Below are positions 18,250-27,390 of a stretch of DNA of 53,443 nt, one piece after another (positions within the stretch are counted from its first letter, which is position 1; each line of letters opens with the position of its first letter). The notes below the pieces were generated by a model. That model ran no database searches and was not told the origin of the DNA. It saw nothing but the letters and a program-made list of their open reading frames with translations. The translations under genes were made by a program, and so were the position numbers. The stretch is from Pseudomonadota bacterium (GTDB lineage: Bacteria; CALINM01). The stretch spans positions 1 through 53,443 of the forward strand of contig JAOAGA010000003.1 of assembly GCA_026415985.1 (NCBI GenBank), read 5' to 3'.

Positions 18250-19254
18250 ATGATTAAAAGGCTTTTAATGGTTTCTGTAATTTCCTTGATGTTACTGTTA
18301 AGCATCAAAGGAGCCTATGCGGTAGAAAAGGTCATCAAGATTGATGGTTCAAGCACAGTCTATCCCATTACTGAGGCAGTGGCTGAGGAGTTTCAGAAGC
18401 TTAAAAAGGGTTCTGTTAATGTAACTGTTGGTATATCAGGAACAGGCGGTGGTTTCAAAAAGTTCTGCAGAGGTGAAACGGATATCTCAAACGCCTCAAG
18501 ACCTATTCTTAAGAAAGAAATGGATGTTTGCAAAGAGGCAGGCATTGAGTATATCGAGTTACCCATTGCCTATGACGGATTAGCGGTTATGGTAAACCCG
18601 AAAAATAACTGGGTTAAAAGTTTGACAGTAGAAGATCTGAAAAAGATGTGGGAACCATCTGCTCAGGGAACCGTTACAAAGTGGAATCAAGTAAGATCAG
18701 AATGGCCCGATGCACCTCTTAAACTATATGGTCCGGGAGTAGATTCAGGTACTTTTGATTATTTTACTGAAGCAATTGTTGGTAAGGCAAAGGCATCAAG
18801 AGGAGACTTTACCGCAAGTGAAGACGACAACGTACTTGTTCAGGGTATAGCGGGTGATAGAAACGCCCTTGGTTATTTTGGGCTTGCTTACTATGAAGAG
18901 AATAAGGATAAGCTTAAAATAGTTCCTATAGTTAACCCTAACACAAAAAAGGAAGTTCTGCCATCTATTAAAACTGTAATGGATGGTGAGTATCAACCAC
19001 TTTCAAGACCACTTTTTATATATGTAAACAAGAAATCAGCGGAAAAACCAGAGGTAAAGGAGTTTGTTGAAAACTACCTGAAAAATGCCTCCAAGCTGGT
19101 TAGACAAGTAAAGTATATCCCTCTCCCGGACAGGGCATATAAACTTGCAGAGGAGAGATTTTCCAAGAGAGTAACAGGAACTATGTTTGGTGGTTCTGCC
19201 GAAGTGGGAGTAAAAATTGAAGATTTACTTAAGAGAGAAGAGAAAGGTAAATAA
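18250..19254 (+). CDS. pstS: Phosphate ABC transporter substrate-binding protein PstS
   Basis: A 334-residue periplasmic phosphate-binding protein. Signal peptide 1-24 with cleavage after AYA. Family blocks: [18 protein letters not shown], the phosphate loop [43 protein letters not shown] and [12 protein letters not shown]-like [21 protein letters not shown] lies 8 nt before the ATG. The transporter genes pstC, pstA and pstB do not follow: a strong terminator ends the unit, so PstS is encoded alone here and the permease must lie elsewhere. Control by PhoB is suggested by the repeat upstream and the divergent phoBR operon. Confidence 0.94.
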   Translation: MIKRLLMVSVISLMLLLSIKGAYAVEKVIKIDGSSTVYPITEAVAEEFQKLKKGSVNVTVGISGTGGGFKKFCRGETDISNASRPILKKEMDVCKEAGIEYIELPIAYDGLAVMVNPKNNWVKSLTVEDLKKMWEPSAQGTVTKWNQVRSEWPDAPLKLYGPGVDSGTFDYFTEAIVGKAKASRGDFTASEDDNVLVQGIAGDRNALGYFGLAYYEENKDKLKIVPIVNPNTKKEVLPSIKTVMDGEYQPLSRPLFIYVNKKSAEKPEVKEFVENYLKNASKLVRQVKYIPLPDRAYKLAEERFSKRVTGTMFGGSAEVGVKIEDLLKREEKGK

Positions 19255-19280
19255 TTAGTCTTTGGTAAGAATCTTTTAAA

Positions 19281-19310
19281 AAAGCCCTGCTATATGGCAG
19301 GGCTTTTTTA
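19281..19310 (+). terminator. Rho-independent terminator of pstS
   Basis: Stem AAAGCCCTGC / GCAGGGCTTT (10 bp, perfect) with a 6-nt loop TATATG, followed by a run of T. It lies 26 nt after the pstS stop. Confidence 0.93.
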
Positions 19311-19375
19311 TTTATAAAGGTAGCAAAACAATTTATTTGAAATTAGGTATCTAAAGTTATAAAATCATTAATTCT

Positions 19376-20533
19376 ATGGATCAGCTGCTAATAGAAGGTG
19401 TGACAGGAAAAGATAGTCCGGTTGGAGTTACCGAGACAAAATTCTATACCTTCGACGGGATAACCTTAGAAAGCGGAGAGAAACTATCTCCGATAACCGT
19501 TGCCTATGAAACCTACGGAAATCTAAATGAAAACAAAGATAACGCCATATTAATATGTCACGCCCTTACCGGTGATGCTCACGTTGCAGGGGTTTCCAAA
19601 GAGGATGGTAAGCTCGGTTGGTGGGATTTTATGATTGGTCCGGGCAGAGCCTTTGATACGGATAAATATTTTGTTATCTGCTCAAATGTTATAGGTGGAT
19701 GCAAAGGCTCAACGGGCCCCTCTTCGATTAATCCTGAAACGGGTGTTCCCTATGGAATGAGCTTTCCTGTGGTAACAATAAAGGATATGGTTAATGTCCA
19801 GAAAAGGCTCATAGATTATCTTGGTATTAAGAGGCTTTTTTGTGTAGCTGGTGGTTCAATGGGAGGGATGCAGGTTCTTCAGTGGACCTATTCATATCCG
19901 GAATGCGTCTATACCGCAATACCTATTGCGACCACAATAAGACATACTCCTCAACAGATAGCCTTTAACGAGGTGGGCAGAAGGGCTATAATGTCCGATC
20001 CGGAATGGTTAGGCGGAGACTATTACGGCAAATCCTTTCCTGCCAGCGGGCTTGTGGTTGCCAGGATGATAGGGCATATAACCTATATGAGTGATCAGTC
20101 AATGAAAGAAAAATTTGGCAGAAAGAGAAAGAAAAGTGAAAAGTACGGCTATGATTTTGAGGCCGAGTTTGAGGTTGAAAAGTATCTAAAATATCGTGGA
20201 GAAACCTTTGTCCAGAGGTTTGATGCCAATTCTTACCTATATATTACAAAGGCAATCGATTATTTTGATTTAGGCGAAAACAGGGAGTTAATCAAGTTTT
20301 ATGACAGCAGGGATCTGAAATTTCTGGTGATCTCCTTTTCTCACGACTGGTTGTATCCTCCCTACCAGTCAAAAGAAATAGTTAAAATACTTAAATATGC
20401 ATGGGTTGATGTAACCTATTGTGAGATATCATCTACCTATGGACACGATGCCTTTTTAATACAAAACGAAGAACAGGAAAACCTTGTTAGGGATTTTCTT
20501 AAAAATGCATGGCAACAAAAGGGAAAGAGGTAA
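19376..20533 (+). CDS. metX: Homoserine O-acetyltransferase (MetX)
   Basis: A 385-residue alpha/beta hydrolase-fold acyltransferase that activates homoserine for methionine synthesis. The nucleophile is Ser161 in [13 protein letters not shown]; the acid and base are Asp324 (SHDWLYPP) and His357 (TYGHDAF). The N-terminal [18 protein letters not shown] and the oxyanion region CHALTGDAH are typical. Acetyl versus succinyl specificity cannot be read with certainty, so it is named by family. The ATG at 19376 has no strong ribosome binding site. It is followed after 3 nt by metW, a common pair. Confidence 0.93.
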   Translation: MDQLLIEGVTGKDSPVGVTETKFYTFDGITLESGEKLSPITVAYETYGNLNENKDNAILICHALTGDAHVAGVSKEDGKLGWWDFMIGPGRAFDTDKYFVICSNVIGGCKGSTGPSSINPETGVPYGMSFPVVTIKDMVNVQKRLIDYLGIKRLFCVAGGSMGGMQVLQWTYSYPECVYTAIPIATTIRHTPQQIAFNEVGRRAIMSDPEWLGGDYYGKSFPASGLVVARMIGHITYMSDQSMKEKFGRKRKKSEKYGYDFEAEFEVEKYLKYRGETFVQRFDANSYLYITKAIDYFDLGENRELIKFYDSRDLKFLVISFSHDWLYPPYQSKEIVKILKYAWVDVTYCEISSTYGHDAFLIQNEEQENLVRDFLKNAWQQKGKR

Positions 20534-20536
20534 CAG

Positions 20537-21133
20537 GTGACTAAAGAGATAAGTTTTGACCATAGCTTAATAGTCGAGATTATAGAAGAAGGATCTAAAA
20601 TTCTTGATTTAGGCTGTGGTAATGGTGAGTTATTAAGAATTCTGATGGACAAAAAGAAGGTCAAAGGGGTTGGAATTGAGAATGATGAAGAGATGATTTA
20701 TGCCTGTGTTAAGAAAGGTGTTACTGTCGAACATTTTGACATAGATGAAGGCTTACCGGATTTTCCCGATGATTTTTTTGATTATGTAATTCTAAACTTT
20801 ACCTTACAGGAGACTAAGAAACCTAAAAAGGTTATAAAAGAGGCCTTAAGGGTTGGAAGAAAGGTTATAGTTTCCTTTCCAAATTTTGCTTACTATCCCG
20901 TTAGATTTTATATAGGATTTCTTGGCAAAACTCCTCAGACAAAAGCTTTACCTTACAGATGGGATGAAACGCCTAACTTACACTATTTTACAATAAAAGA
21001 TTTTATCGAGTTTTGTTCAAGAGAAAGAATAAAAATTGTTTCCTTCATTGGTTTTACCGAGAATAAAAAAGTAAACTATCTTCCCAATATCTTTGCCGAG
21101 AAGGCAATGTTTATTTTGGAACGGATTAACTAA
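20537..21133 (+). CDS. metW: Methionine biosynthesis protein MetW
   Basis: A 198-residue SAM-dependent methyltransferase-fold protein. Motif I is KILDLGCGNGELL; the segment DFPDDFFDYVILNFTLQ and the later MetW-specific FPNFAYYPVRFYIGFLGKTP and PYRWDETPNLHYFTIKDF identify the family. MetW is almost always next to metX and is thought to be needed for full MetX activity; its exact chemistry is unsettled. The start is GTG at 20537 with AGAGG 7-11 nt upstream, 3 nt after the metX stop. Confidence 0.92.
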   Translation: MTKEISFDHSLIVEIIEEGSKILDLGCGNGELLRILMDKKKVKGVGIENDEEMIYACVKKGVTVEHFDIDEGLPDFPDDFFDYVILNFTLQETKKPKKVIKEALRVGRKVIVSFPNFAYYPVRFYIGFLGKTPQTKALPYRWDETPNLHYFTIKDFIEFCSRERIKIVSFIGFTENKKVNYLPNIFAEKAMFILERIN

Positions 21134-21231
21134 CCTATCTTTTAAGCAGTGACTTATCTTATAATTAGTTTATCAGTTAAAGCGGGTCTTATTATATTTG
21201 TCCCTATTTGTATCTGAATTCCAAAGTTTGT

Positions 21232-21261
21232 TTGACAAAAATCTACAAAGTAAAGTAAAAT
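21232..21261 (+). promoter_or_regulatory. Sigma-70 promoter of the alaC-hom unit
   Basis: TTGACA (21232-21237), an 18-nt spacer and TAAAAT (21256-21261). The -35 is a perfect consensus and the -10 matches 5 of 6. It leaves a leader of about 15 nt containing the GGAGGTGG ribosome binding site. Confidence 0.65.
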
Positions 21262-21282
21262 GTGATAAATTTGGAGGTGGCT

Positions 21283-22455
21283 ATGTTTGATTTTCCAAGA
21301 ATTAAGAGGCTTCCGCCGTATGTCTTTAATATTGTTGTAGATTTAAAAAATAAGGCGCGCAGAGAAGGTGAGGATATTATTGATTTAGGAATGGGTAACC
21401 CCGATATTCCTACACCCCAGCATATTGTTGATAAGCTCGTTGAATCAGCCTATAATCCTAAAAATCACAGATATTCAGCATCTAAAGGTATAACCAAGTT
21501 AAGGGTTGCAATTGCTGACTGGTATAAAAGAAACTATGATGTTCATATAGATCCTGAGACAGAAGCTATTGTAACTATTGGAGCCAAGGAAGGGCTTTCA
21601 CACTTTGCATTGGCGGTATTGGAAAGAGGTGATGTGGCATTAGTTCCAAATCCTACCTATCCGATTCATACCTATTGTGCGGTTATGGCGGGTGCAGATG
21701 TTCATTCCATACCTTTTACGGAAGACAGAGATTTTTTTGTAGAGCTTGAAAAATCTGTTAAAAGGGTCTGGCCTCAACCAAAACTTTTACTTATAAGTTT
21801 TCCTCATAACCCAACCACCCGTATTGTGGATATTAACTTTTTTGAAAGGATCGTTGATTATGCCAAGGAAAACAATCTTATAGTTGTTCATGATTTTGCC
21901 TATGCGGATTTATGTTTTGATGGATATAGAGCACCGAGCTTTATGCAGGTGCCCGGTGCAAAGGATGTAGGGATAGAGTTCTACTCTCTTTCAAAGGGCT
22001 ATAGTATGCCCGGCTGGAGGGTGGCTTTTGCGGTTGGAAACAGGGAGCTTATAAATGCCCTTGCAAGGCTAAAAAGCTACTTTGATTACGGAGTTTTCCA
22101 GCCTATTCAGATTGCCTCAATTATCGCTCTGAATGGGCCGAGGGACTGCGTAGATCAGGTAAGAGAGACTTACAGGATCAGAAGAGATGTATTATGCGAA
22201 GGTCTGAACAAGATTGGCTGGGATATTGAAAAGCCCAAGGCAACCATGTTTGTATGGGCAAGAATACCGGAGGCCTATAGAAATTTAGGTTCCATCGAGT
22301 TTTCCAAGCTACTTTTAAAAGAGGCGAAAGTGGCGGTATCTCCGGGAATCGGTTTTGGTGAATATGGTGAAGGTTTCATAAGATTCTCTCTTGTGGAGAA
22401 CGAACATAGAATTAGACAGGCTGTAAGAGGAATAAAAAAATTGATGGGAAAGTGA
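21283..22455 (+). CDS. alaC: AlaC-type class I aminotransferase
   Basis: A 390-residue PLP aminotransferase. The ATG at 21283 has GGAGGTGG just upstream; a GTG at 21262 lies before that site and is rejected. Lys238 in [16 protein letters not shown] is the PLP lysine, with [14 protein letters not shown] and SFPHNPTTR as other family blocks. The N-terminal [13 protein letters not shown] is characteristic of the glutamate-pyruvate aminotransferase AlaC and its LL-diaminopimelate aminotransferase-like relatives. It sits directly before hom, a frequent arrangement in Desulfobacterota and Nitrospirota. Alanine formation is the likely role; a step in lysine or aspartate-family metabolism is an alternative. 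Confidence 0.85.
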   Translation: MFDFPRIKRLPPYVFNIVVDLKNKARREGEDIIDLGMGNPDIPTPQHIVDKLVESAYNPKNHRYSASKGITKLRVAIADWYKRNYDVHIDPETEAIVTIGAKEGLSHFALAVLERGDVALVPNPTYPIHTYCAVMAGADVHSIPFTEDRDFFVELEKSVKRVWPQPKLLLISFPHNPTTRIVDINFFERIVDYAKENNLIVVHDFAYADLCFDGYRAPSFMQVPGAKDVGIEFYSLSKGYSMPGWRVAFAVGNRELINALARLKSYFDYGVFQPIQIASIIALNGPRDCVDQVRETYRIRRDVLCEGLNKIGWDIEKPKATMFVWARIPEAYRNLGSIEFSKLLLKEAKVAVSPGIGFGEYGEGFIRFSLVENEHRIRQAVRGIKKLMGK

Positions 22456-22457
22456 GT

Positions 22458-23774
22458 ATGAAGAAAAAAATTTCCTTTGGTGTAATTGGCTTTGGAACGG
22501 TAGGATCAGGCGTTGTTAAGCTTTATCTTGATAATTTGGATGAGATAAAAAAGAAGCTTCCCTTTGATCTCAGGCTTAAGACCATAGCGGAGAAAACAAA
22601 GACTTCCAAAGAAGGGATTAAAACACCCAGATCAATAAAAATCACCGATGATGCTTACGAACTGATAAACGATCCTGAGATAGACATTGTAGTGGAGCTT
22701 GTTGGTGGTAAAACTTTTGCAAAAGATTTTATTATCTCAGCTGTTAAAAAGGGTAAGCACATAGTTACCGCTAACAAAGCACTCCTTGCTGAAGCGGGAG
22801 ACGAGATCTTCGGGCTATGTGAAAAAAATGGTGTTGAGATCGGTTATGAAGCCTCAGTAGCAGGTGTTATACCTATAATAAGAAGCATAAAGGAATCTTT
22901 AGCAGGCGACAGAGTAGAAAATATTTATGGTATTATTAATGGTACCTGTAATTATATTCTCACCAAGATGACAGAAGAGGGAAAGGATTTTGATGAGGCT
23001 CTTAAGGAGGCACAAAAAAAGGGCTACGCTGAGGCAGATCCAACTCTTGATATAGAGGGTATTGACGCAGGACATAAAATAGCAATACTTACATCTCTTT
23101 CTTTCGGGAAAAAGGTCGATTTTAAGGATATTTATATAGAAGGGATAACTAAAGTAACAAATATTGATATCAAGTTTGCCTCACAGTTCGGATATGTAAT
23201 CAAATTACTGGGAATATCAAAGAAGCAGGGGGATAGAATTGAAGTAAGGCTTCATCCCACACTGATTCCGAAAACACACCCCCTTGCAAGCGTGAGGATG
23301 GAATATAATGCGGTATTTGTGAAAGGATATGCCTCAGGCTCAATCTTGCTCTACGGCAAGGGTGCAGGAATGATGCCCACCGCTTCAGCAGTTTTGGGAG
23401 ATGTTATTTCAATAGCAAGAAATATTGCCAATGAAACTGTGGCTACTGTTCCGATCAGAGGGTATATCTCTAAATTTATAGATAAGGGTGATATCCTTAA
23501 TGTTACAGACATAGTAAGTAAATATTTTATAAGACTTATGGTTGTTGATAAGCCGGGTATACTGGCAAAAATATCAGGTATCCTTGGAAAGAAAAATATT
23601 AGTATAGCTTCGGTTATTCAGGAGGGCAGAAATGACGAAGGCGGTGCGGTTCCTCTTGTTATAATTACCCATGAGACTCAGGAAAAAAAGTTGAGGGATG
23701 CCCTAAAAGAGATTGAAAAGCTTAATATAACCTTTGATAAACCGGCCTTTTTAAGGATAGAGGAAAGTTTGTAG
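22458..23774 (+). CDS. hom: Homoserine dehydrogenase with ACT domain
   Basis: A 438-residue NAD(P)-dependent enzyme making homoserine from aspartate semialdehyde, the branch point to methionine and threonine. The dinucleotide-binding motif is GVIGFGTVGSGVV; TANKALLA, ASVAGVIPIIRS, NGTCNYILTKM and GYAEADPTLDIEGIDAGHK are family signatures. A C-terminal ACT domain (about 355-430, LMVVDKPGILAKISGILG) suggests threonine feedback control. The ATG at 22458 is preferred; an in-frame GTG at 22452 overlaps the alaC stop. Translation is probably coupled to alaC. Confidence 0.95.
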   Translation: MKKKISFGVIGFGTVGSGVVKLYLDNLDEIKKKLPFDLRLKTIAEKTKTSKEGIKTPRSIKITDDAYELINDPEIDIVVELVGGKTFAKDFIISAVKKGKHIVTANKALLAEAGDEIFGLCEKNGVEIGYEASVAGVIPIIRSIKESLAGDRVENIYGIINGTCNYILTKMTEEGKDFDEALKEAQKKGYAEADPTLDIEGIDAGHKIAILTSLSFGKKVDFKDIYIEGITKVTNIDIKFASQFGYVIKLLGISKKQGDRIEVRLHPTLIPKTHPLASVRMEYNAVFVKGYASGSILLYGKGAGMMPTASAVLGDVISIARNIANETVATVPIRGYISKFIDKGDILNVTDIVSKYFIRLMVVDKPGILAKISGILGKKNISIASVIQEGRNDEGGAVPLVIITHETQEKKLRDALKEIEKLNITFDKPAFLRIEESL

Positions 23775-23825
23775 CTGATTTTTATAAGACAATTGTCTCT
23801 GAGTTGGGAAGTTTTATTGGGAAGG

Positions 23826-23853
23826 TTGTTAATTTTGGATTTTAAATTATAAT
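23826..23853 (+). promoter_or_regulatory. Sigma-70 promoter of thrC
   Basis: TTGTTA (23826-23831), a 16-nt spacer and a perfect TATAAT (23848-23853) lie 20 nt before the thrC ATG, with AAAGGA as ribosome binding site between them. This suggests thrC has its own start in addition to any read-through from hom. Confidence 0.55.
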
Positions 23854-23873
23854 CATAACTTAAAGGAAAAAAT

Positions 23874-24926
23874 ATGAGTTGGCAGGGGATAGTTAAACAT
23901 TACATTGATTTTTTCAGTATAGATGAGAAAAATATTATAACGCTATTAGAGGGTAACACCCCTCTTATTCCTTCTGTTTGCATCGGGAAGAGTTTTGAAA
24001 GACCTATAAATCTCTTCTTTAAATATGAAGGCCTTAATCCTACAGGCTCATTTAAAGATAGGGGGATGACCTACGCTATAAGTAAAGCGGTAGAGTCAGG
24101 CTCAAAGGCGGTAATTTGTGCCTCTACCGGCAATACTTCTGCCTCTGCAGCGGCCTATTCTGCAAGGGCGGGATTAAAATGTATTGTGCTAATTCCTGAG
24201 GGGAAAATTGCATTGGGAAAGCTTTCTCAGGCTATGATACACGGTGCCAAGGTTATTCAAATAAAAGGAAATTTTGATGACGCCCTGAAGATTGTGAAAG
24301 AAATTTCTGAGAAATATCCCATAACATTGGTTAATTCTTTAAACCCCCATAGATTGGAAGGTCAGAAAACCGGTGCTTTTGAGATTTGCGATGTGTTGAA
24401 GAATGCTCCTGATTATCACTGTCTTCCTGTAGGTAATGCAGGCAATATCAGTGCCTACTGGATGGGATATAAGGAGTATAGATCCTGTGGCAAGATTAAT
24501 AGTCTTCCAAAAATGCTGGGCTTTCAGGCGGAAGGGTCTGCTCCCATAGTTAGGGGGTATCCCATAGAAAAGCCGGAAACCATTGCTACTGCCATAAGAA
24601 TTGGTAACCCCGCAAGTTGGGATAAGGCGGTCAAGGCAAGAGATGAATCAGGTGGTTTAATAGATATGGTGTCTGATGATGAGATTATAAAGGCATATAA
24701 ATTATTGGCAGAAAAAGAAGGGGTCTTTTGTGAGCCTGCATCATCGGCAAGTGTTGCAGGAATAATCAAACTTTCTGAAAGAGGATTCTTTCAGGGCGGA
24801 GAAACTGTGGTTTGCACATTAACAGGTCATGGCTTGAAAGATCCTGACAACGCTATTGCAAACTCAGAAAAACCTTCAAGCATTGAACCGAATATATCGG
24901 ATATTTTAAAAATAATAGGTTTATAG
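23874..24926 (+). CDS. thrC: Threonine synthase
   Basis: A 350-residue fold-type II PLP enzyme converting O-phosphohomoserine to threonine. Lys61 in [16 protein letters not shown] binds [21 protein letters not shown] and the glycine-rich [18 protein letters not shown] are typical. It is the short (about 350-residue) class without the plant-type N-terminal extension. The C-terminal [12 protein letters not shown] and [12 protein letters not shown] complete the fold. hom lies 99 nt upstream, so the threonine branch is intact here apart from homoserine kinase (thrB), which is not in the window. Confidence 0.95.
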   Translation: MSWQGIVKHYIDFFSIDEKNIITLLEGNTPLIPSVCIGKSFERPINLFFKYEGLNPTGSFKDRGMTYAISKAVESGSKAVICASTGNTSASAAAYSARAGLKCIVLIPEGKIALGKLSQAMIHGAKVIQIKGNFDDALKIVKEISEKYPITLVNSLNPHRLEGQKTGAFEICDVLKNAPDYHCLPVGNAGNISAYWMGYKEYRSCGKINSLPKMLGFQAEGSAPIVRGYPIEKPETIATAIRIGNPASWDKAVKARDESGGLIDMVSDDEIIKAYKLLAEKEGVFCEPASSASVAGIIKLSERGFFQGGETVVCTLTGHGLKDPDNAIANSEKPSSIEPNISDILKIIGL

Positions 24927-24935
24927 GGAGGAGAT

Positions 24936-25541
24936 ATGAGACCAGTTGAGAAGTCGCTTTTTGACTACCAGAAAAGGCTTTCCGATTCAACGGAAGATTT
25001 GTTGTCTATGCTAAATTTTATCTATGACGGCTTTATTAAACACAAAAAAAACTTACTCCACGAAGCAGAGCTATTAGGCAAAAAGGTGCACGACTTTGAG
25101 AAAGATTTTACCTCAGATATTATTAAGGAAGGAAATAAGGATAGTGTCAGGCTTCTGATAACTATTGCAGGACATTTGGAAAGGATTGGGGATTGTTTTG
25201 AGAATATAATCAGGACAGTCCATACCAAGATTAAAGAGGGAACACTATTTTCTGATAAAGCAGTATCGGAGTTAAACTATCTTTTTAATACAGCCAAGGA
25301 GCTTATTAAAAATTTGAAAGATCTTATTGCCACCTTTAATACGGTTCTGATTGAACACATAGTAAATGTTGGAACAAAGGCAAACCAGATGGCCGATGAG
25401 TTTGCCACACAGCATGAGGAAAGGCTTGTTACAGGCATTTGTCATCCAAAGCACTCTTCAATGTATTTAGATATTCTTGATAATTTAAGAATGAGCATCT
25501 GGCACATAAAAGAGATAGCAAGAAGGATTGAAAGTTTTTAA
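24936..25541 (+). CDS. PhoU-domain protein
   Basis: A 201-residue all-helical protein with two PhoU-like repeats. The pattern EAELLGKKVHDFEKDFTSDIIK and ITIAGHLERIGDCFENI resembles the metal-binding E/D motifs of PhoU and of the cytoplasmic domains of Na/Pi cotransporters. GGGAGGAG precedes the ATG, 9 nt after thrC, so it is probably co-transcribed with thrC. It may modulate phosphate sensing through PhoR, encoded 7 kb away, but a link to thrC is not obvious. The spacing and sequence are closer to stand-alone PhoU-like proteins than to canonical PhoU beside pstB. Confidence 0.7.
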   Translation: MRPVEKSLFDYQKRLSDSTEDLLSMLNFIYDGFIKHKKNLLHEAELLGKKVHDFEKDFTSDIIKEGNKDSVRLLITIAGHLERIGDCFENIIRTVHTKIKEGTLFSDKAVSELNYLFNTAKELIKNLKDLIATFNTVLIEHIVNVGTKANQMADEFATQHEERLVTGICHPKHSSMYLDILDNLRMSIWHIKEIARRIESF

Positions 25542-25566
25542 AGAGGCAGGTTGGAGGTAATCGGTG

Positions 25567-25582
25567 ATTTGTTTAAACAAAT
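25567..25582. promoter_or_regulatory. 16-bp perfect palindrome upstream of acuC
   Basis: ATTTGTTTAAACAAAT is a perfect 16-bp palindrome, 26 bp before a candidate -35 element. It has the size and symmetry of a dimeric repressor or activator site. It shares the TTTGTTT...ACAAA look of the element at 28482-28590. Confidence 0.5.
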
Positions 25583-25608
25583 AAGGTATAGAAATTTGAA
25601 CATAAAAA

Positions 25609-25636
25609 TTGAGGCATAGTTTAAAAATTATATAAT
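25609..25636 (+). promoter_or_regulatory. Possible sigma-70 promoter of acuC
   Basis: TTGAGG (25609-25614), 16-nt spacer, TATAAT (25631-25636). Transcription would begin near 25643 and leave an unusually long leader of about 80 nt before the acuC ATG. Confidence 0.45.
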
Positions 25637-25667
25637 CTTCTCAAACTTGCCTTGATTTCTTGATATT

Positions 25668-25710
25668 TCACTTCTTACAGATCACCTTCTTACCTTAAAC
25701 CTCACTTCTT
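25668..25710 (+). repeat. Three TCAC(C)TTCTT direct repeats in the acuC leader
   Basis: TCACTTCTT at 25668-25676 and 25702-25710 and TCACCTTCTT at 25682-25691, spaced 14 and 20 nt apart, within a strongly pyrimidine-rich stretch upstream of acuC. Function unknown. Confidence 0.5.
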
Positions 25711-25723
25711 TCGCAGGTCAGGT

Positions 25724-26857
25724 ATGGCTGAAAACAGCAGAGTAATCTATTGTTATTCCGATGAGTTTTTAAAGTATGATTATGGCGATGATCATCCCTT
25801 AAAGGTCTATCGGCTAAAACTAACTTATGAATTATCAAAATCCTATGATCTTTTTAAGAATATCACGGTTATAGAGCCAGAGTATTGTTCTGAGGAAGAC
25901 ATCTTAAAGGTCCATTCTTCTCATTATCTTTATGTTTTAAAACAGTGTAACAATGGTTTATGCCCGCCTGAAGCCTTTTTTTATAACTTAGATACCTCTG
26001 ATAATCCTGTATTTGAAGGTGTCTATGACTGGTCAACCCTTGTTTGTGGCTCGAGCCTTAAAGGGGCAAAGAGCCTTCTTTCCGGTGTTTGTGATACCTT
26101 CTTTAGTATATCAGGTGGGTTACATCATGCTATGCCGGAAAAGGCGTCGGGATTTTGCTATCTCAATGATATAGCGGTTGCTATTAAATATCTGATTGAC
26201 AATGGCAAAAAGGTTCTTTACATAGACACAGACGCACATCACGGAGATGGTGTTGAAAAAATTTTCTATGAAACTTCAAAGGTTATGACAATATCTTTCC
26301 ATGAATCGGGCAGATTTTTATTTCCCGGAACGGGTTTTGAAACAGACATAGGGGCAGGAGATGGGTTAGGGTATGCAGTTAATTTTCCTCTTTACCCCTA
26401 CACAGATGATAAAAATTTTTTGAGAGGGTTTTTTGAAATAGTTCCAACTCTTATAGAAGCATTTAAACCGGATATAATTGTTACACAACTTGGCGTTGAC
26501 TGCTTTTACAATGACCCTCTGGCTACTCTTAACTTAACAACCATATCTTTTGAAAAAATAATAAAATTTTACAAAGAATTAGGTATTCCTTGGCTGGCTT
26601 TGGGTGGTGGAGGATACAATCCCGCAAATGTGGCAAGGGCATGGACCTTGGCTCTGGCTATTATGGCCGATAAAGAAATATCTGATCCTATACCGGATAG
26701 TTTCACCGATATAGCCCTACCATATAAAGTAAAAATTAATAAACTAAGGGATACAGAAAGTATTAAAGACGAAGAATATTCAAACTTGATAGACAGAGAA
26801 ACAAGCAGGGTTATAGAAAAATTAAAAAAGCACCTGTTTCCCTATCACCATTTATAA
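25724..26857 (+). CDS. acuC: AcuC-type histone deacetylase family protein
   Basis: A 377-residue zinc-dependent deacetylase of the arginase/HDAC fold. Catalytic His134-His135 (SGGLHHAMPEKASGFCYLND), zinc ligands Asp170 and His172 in YIDTDAHHGDGVEKIFYE and Asp259 in QLGVD, and the transition-state tyrosine Tyr298 in LGGGGYNPANVARAW are all present, so it should be active. In Bacillus AcuC deacetylates acetyl-CoA synthetase. No acetyl-CoA synthetase, acuA or acuB is in the window, so the target is unknown. AGGTCAGGT precedes the ATG. It converges with the TlpA-like gene. Confidence 0.9.
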   Translation: MAENSRVIYCYSDEFLKYDYGDDHPLKVYRLKLTYELSKSYDLFKNITVIEPEYCSEEDILKVHSSHYLYVLKQCNNGLCPPEAFFYNLDTSDNPVFEGVYDWSTLVCGSSLKGAKSLLSGVCDTFFSISGGLHHAMPEKASGFCYLNDIAVAIKYLIDNGKKVLYIDTDAHHGDGVEKIFYETSKVMTISFHESGRFLFPGTGFETDIGAGDGLGYAVNFPLYPYTDDKNFLRGFFEIVPTLIEAFKPDIIVTQLGVDCFYNDPLATLNLTTISFEKIIKFYKELGIPWLALGGGGYNPANVARAWTLALAIMADKEISDPIPDSFTDIALPYKVKINKLRDTESIKDEEYSNLIDRETSRVIEKLKKHLFPYHHL

Positions 26858-26877
26858 AAGTTAGTTACTAAAAAATA

Positions 26878-27390
26878 TTACAGCATCATATCTATCATTC
26901 TTGCTAATTCCCCCCCTTCAACATAGCCGGTAATTGTCTGAATTAATCTGCCTTTTTTGTCATACAATAATGTGGTTGGAACAGCATCAATCTTATAGAT
27001 ATTGTTTAAATCCTGGGTTGTAAGATATAGTGAGTAGTTGATATTTACTTTTTCGGCAAAGGGTGTAACTGCAGAAGCGCCATTTTCATCTATTGCTATC
27101 CCAATAAACTCAACATTTTTGCTCTGATAGGTCTTGTAAAGTTCCACTAACTCGGGAACCTCTTTTCTACAAGGCGGACACCATGTGGCAAAAAAATTAA
27201 CGAGAACTACCTTGCCTTGATTGGATTTCAGTATTTCCTGAAGATCTTTTGCAGATATTGATTTAAGCTCCTTTGTGCTTTTGCTTTCAACGGTTTTCTG
27301 AGGTGTTGTTTCAGCCTTTTTTTCTTCTTCCTTTTTTGCACAGGAAAAAATGAACAAACTTACTAAAACCAAGAAAAAAAATCTCTTCAT
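26878..27390 (-). CDS. TlpA/ResA-like lipoprotein thioredoxin
   Basis: A 170-residue protein with a lipoprotein signal (KRFFFLVLVSLFIFSC, lipidated Cys17), a lysine/glutamate-rich linker and a thioredoxin fold with the active site FFATWCPPCRKEVPE (Cys71, Cys74). The later AVPTTLLYDKKGRL carries the cis-proline loop. CPPC plus the insert places it in the TlpA/ResA/CcmG group, which reduces apocytochrome c cysteines or other periplasmic disulfides. It lies directly after the polyferredoxin gene and probably shares its transcript. The neighbouring multiheme cytochromes make a role in heme attachment plausible. Confidence 0.85.
   Translation of the reverse strand: MKRFFFLVLVSLFIFSCAKKEEEKKAETTPQKTVESKSTKELKSISAKDLQEILKSNQGKVVLVNFFATWCPPCRKEVPELVELYKTYQSKNVEFIGIAIDENGASAVTPFAEKVNINYSLYLTTQDLNNIYKIDAVPTTLLYDKKGRLIQTITGYVEGGELARMIDMML

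Noticed and set aside
19313-19375. SAM riboswitch in the metX leader
   Set aside because: Only about 63 nt remain after the pstS terminator; I see no conserved SAM-I or SAM-II core or paired stems.
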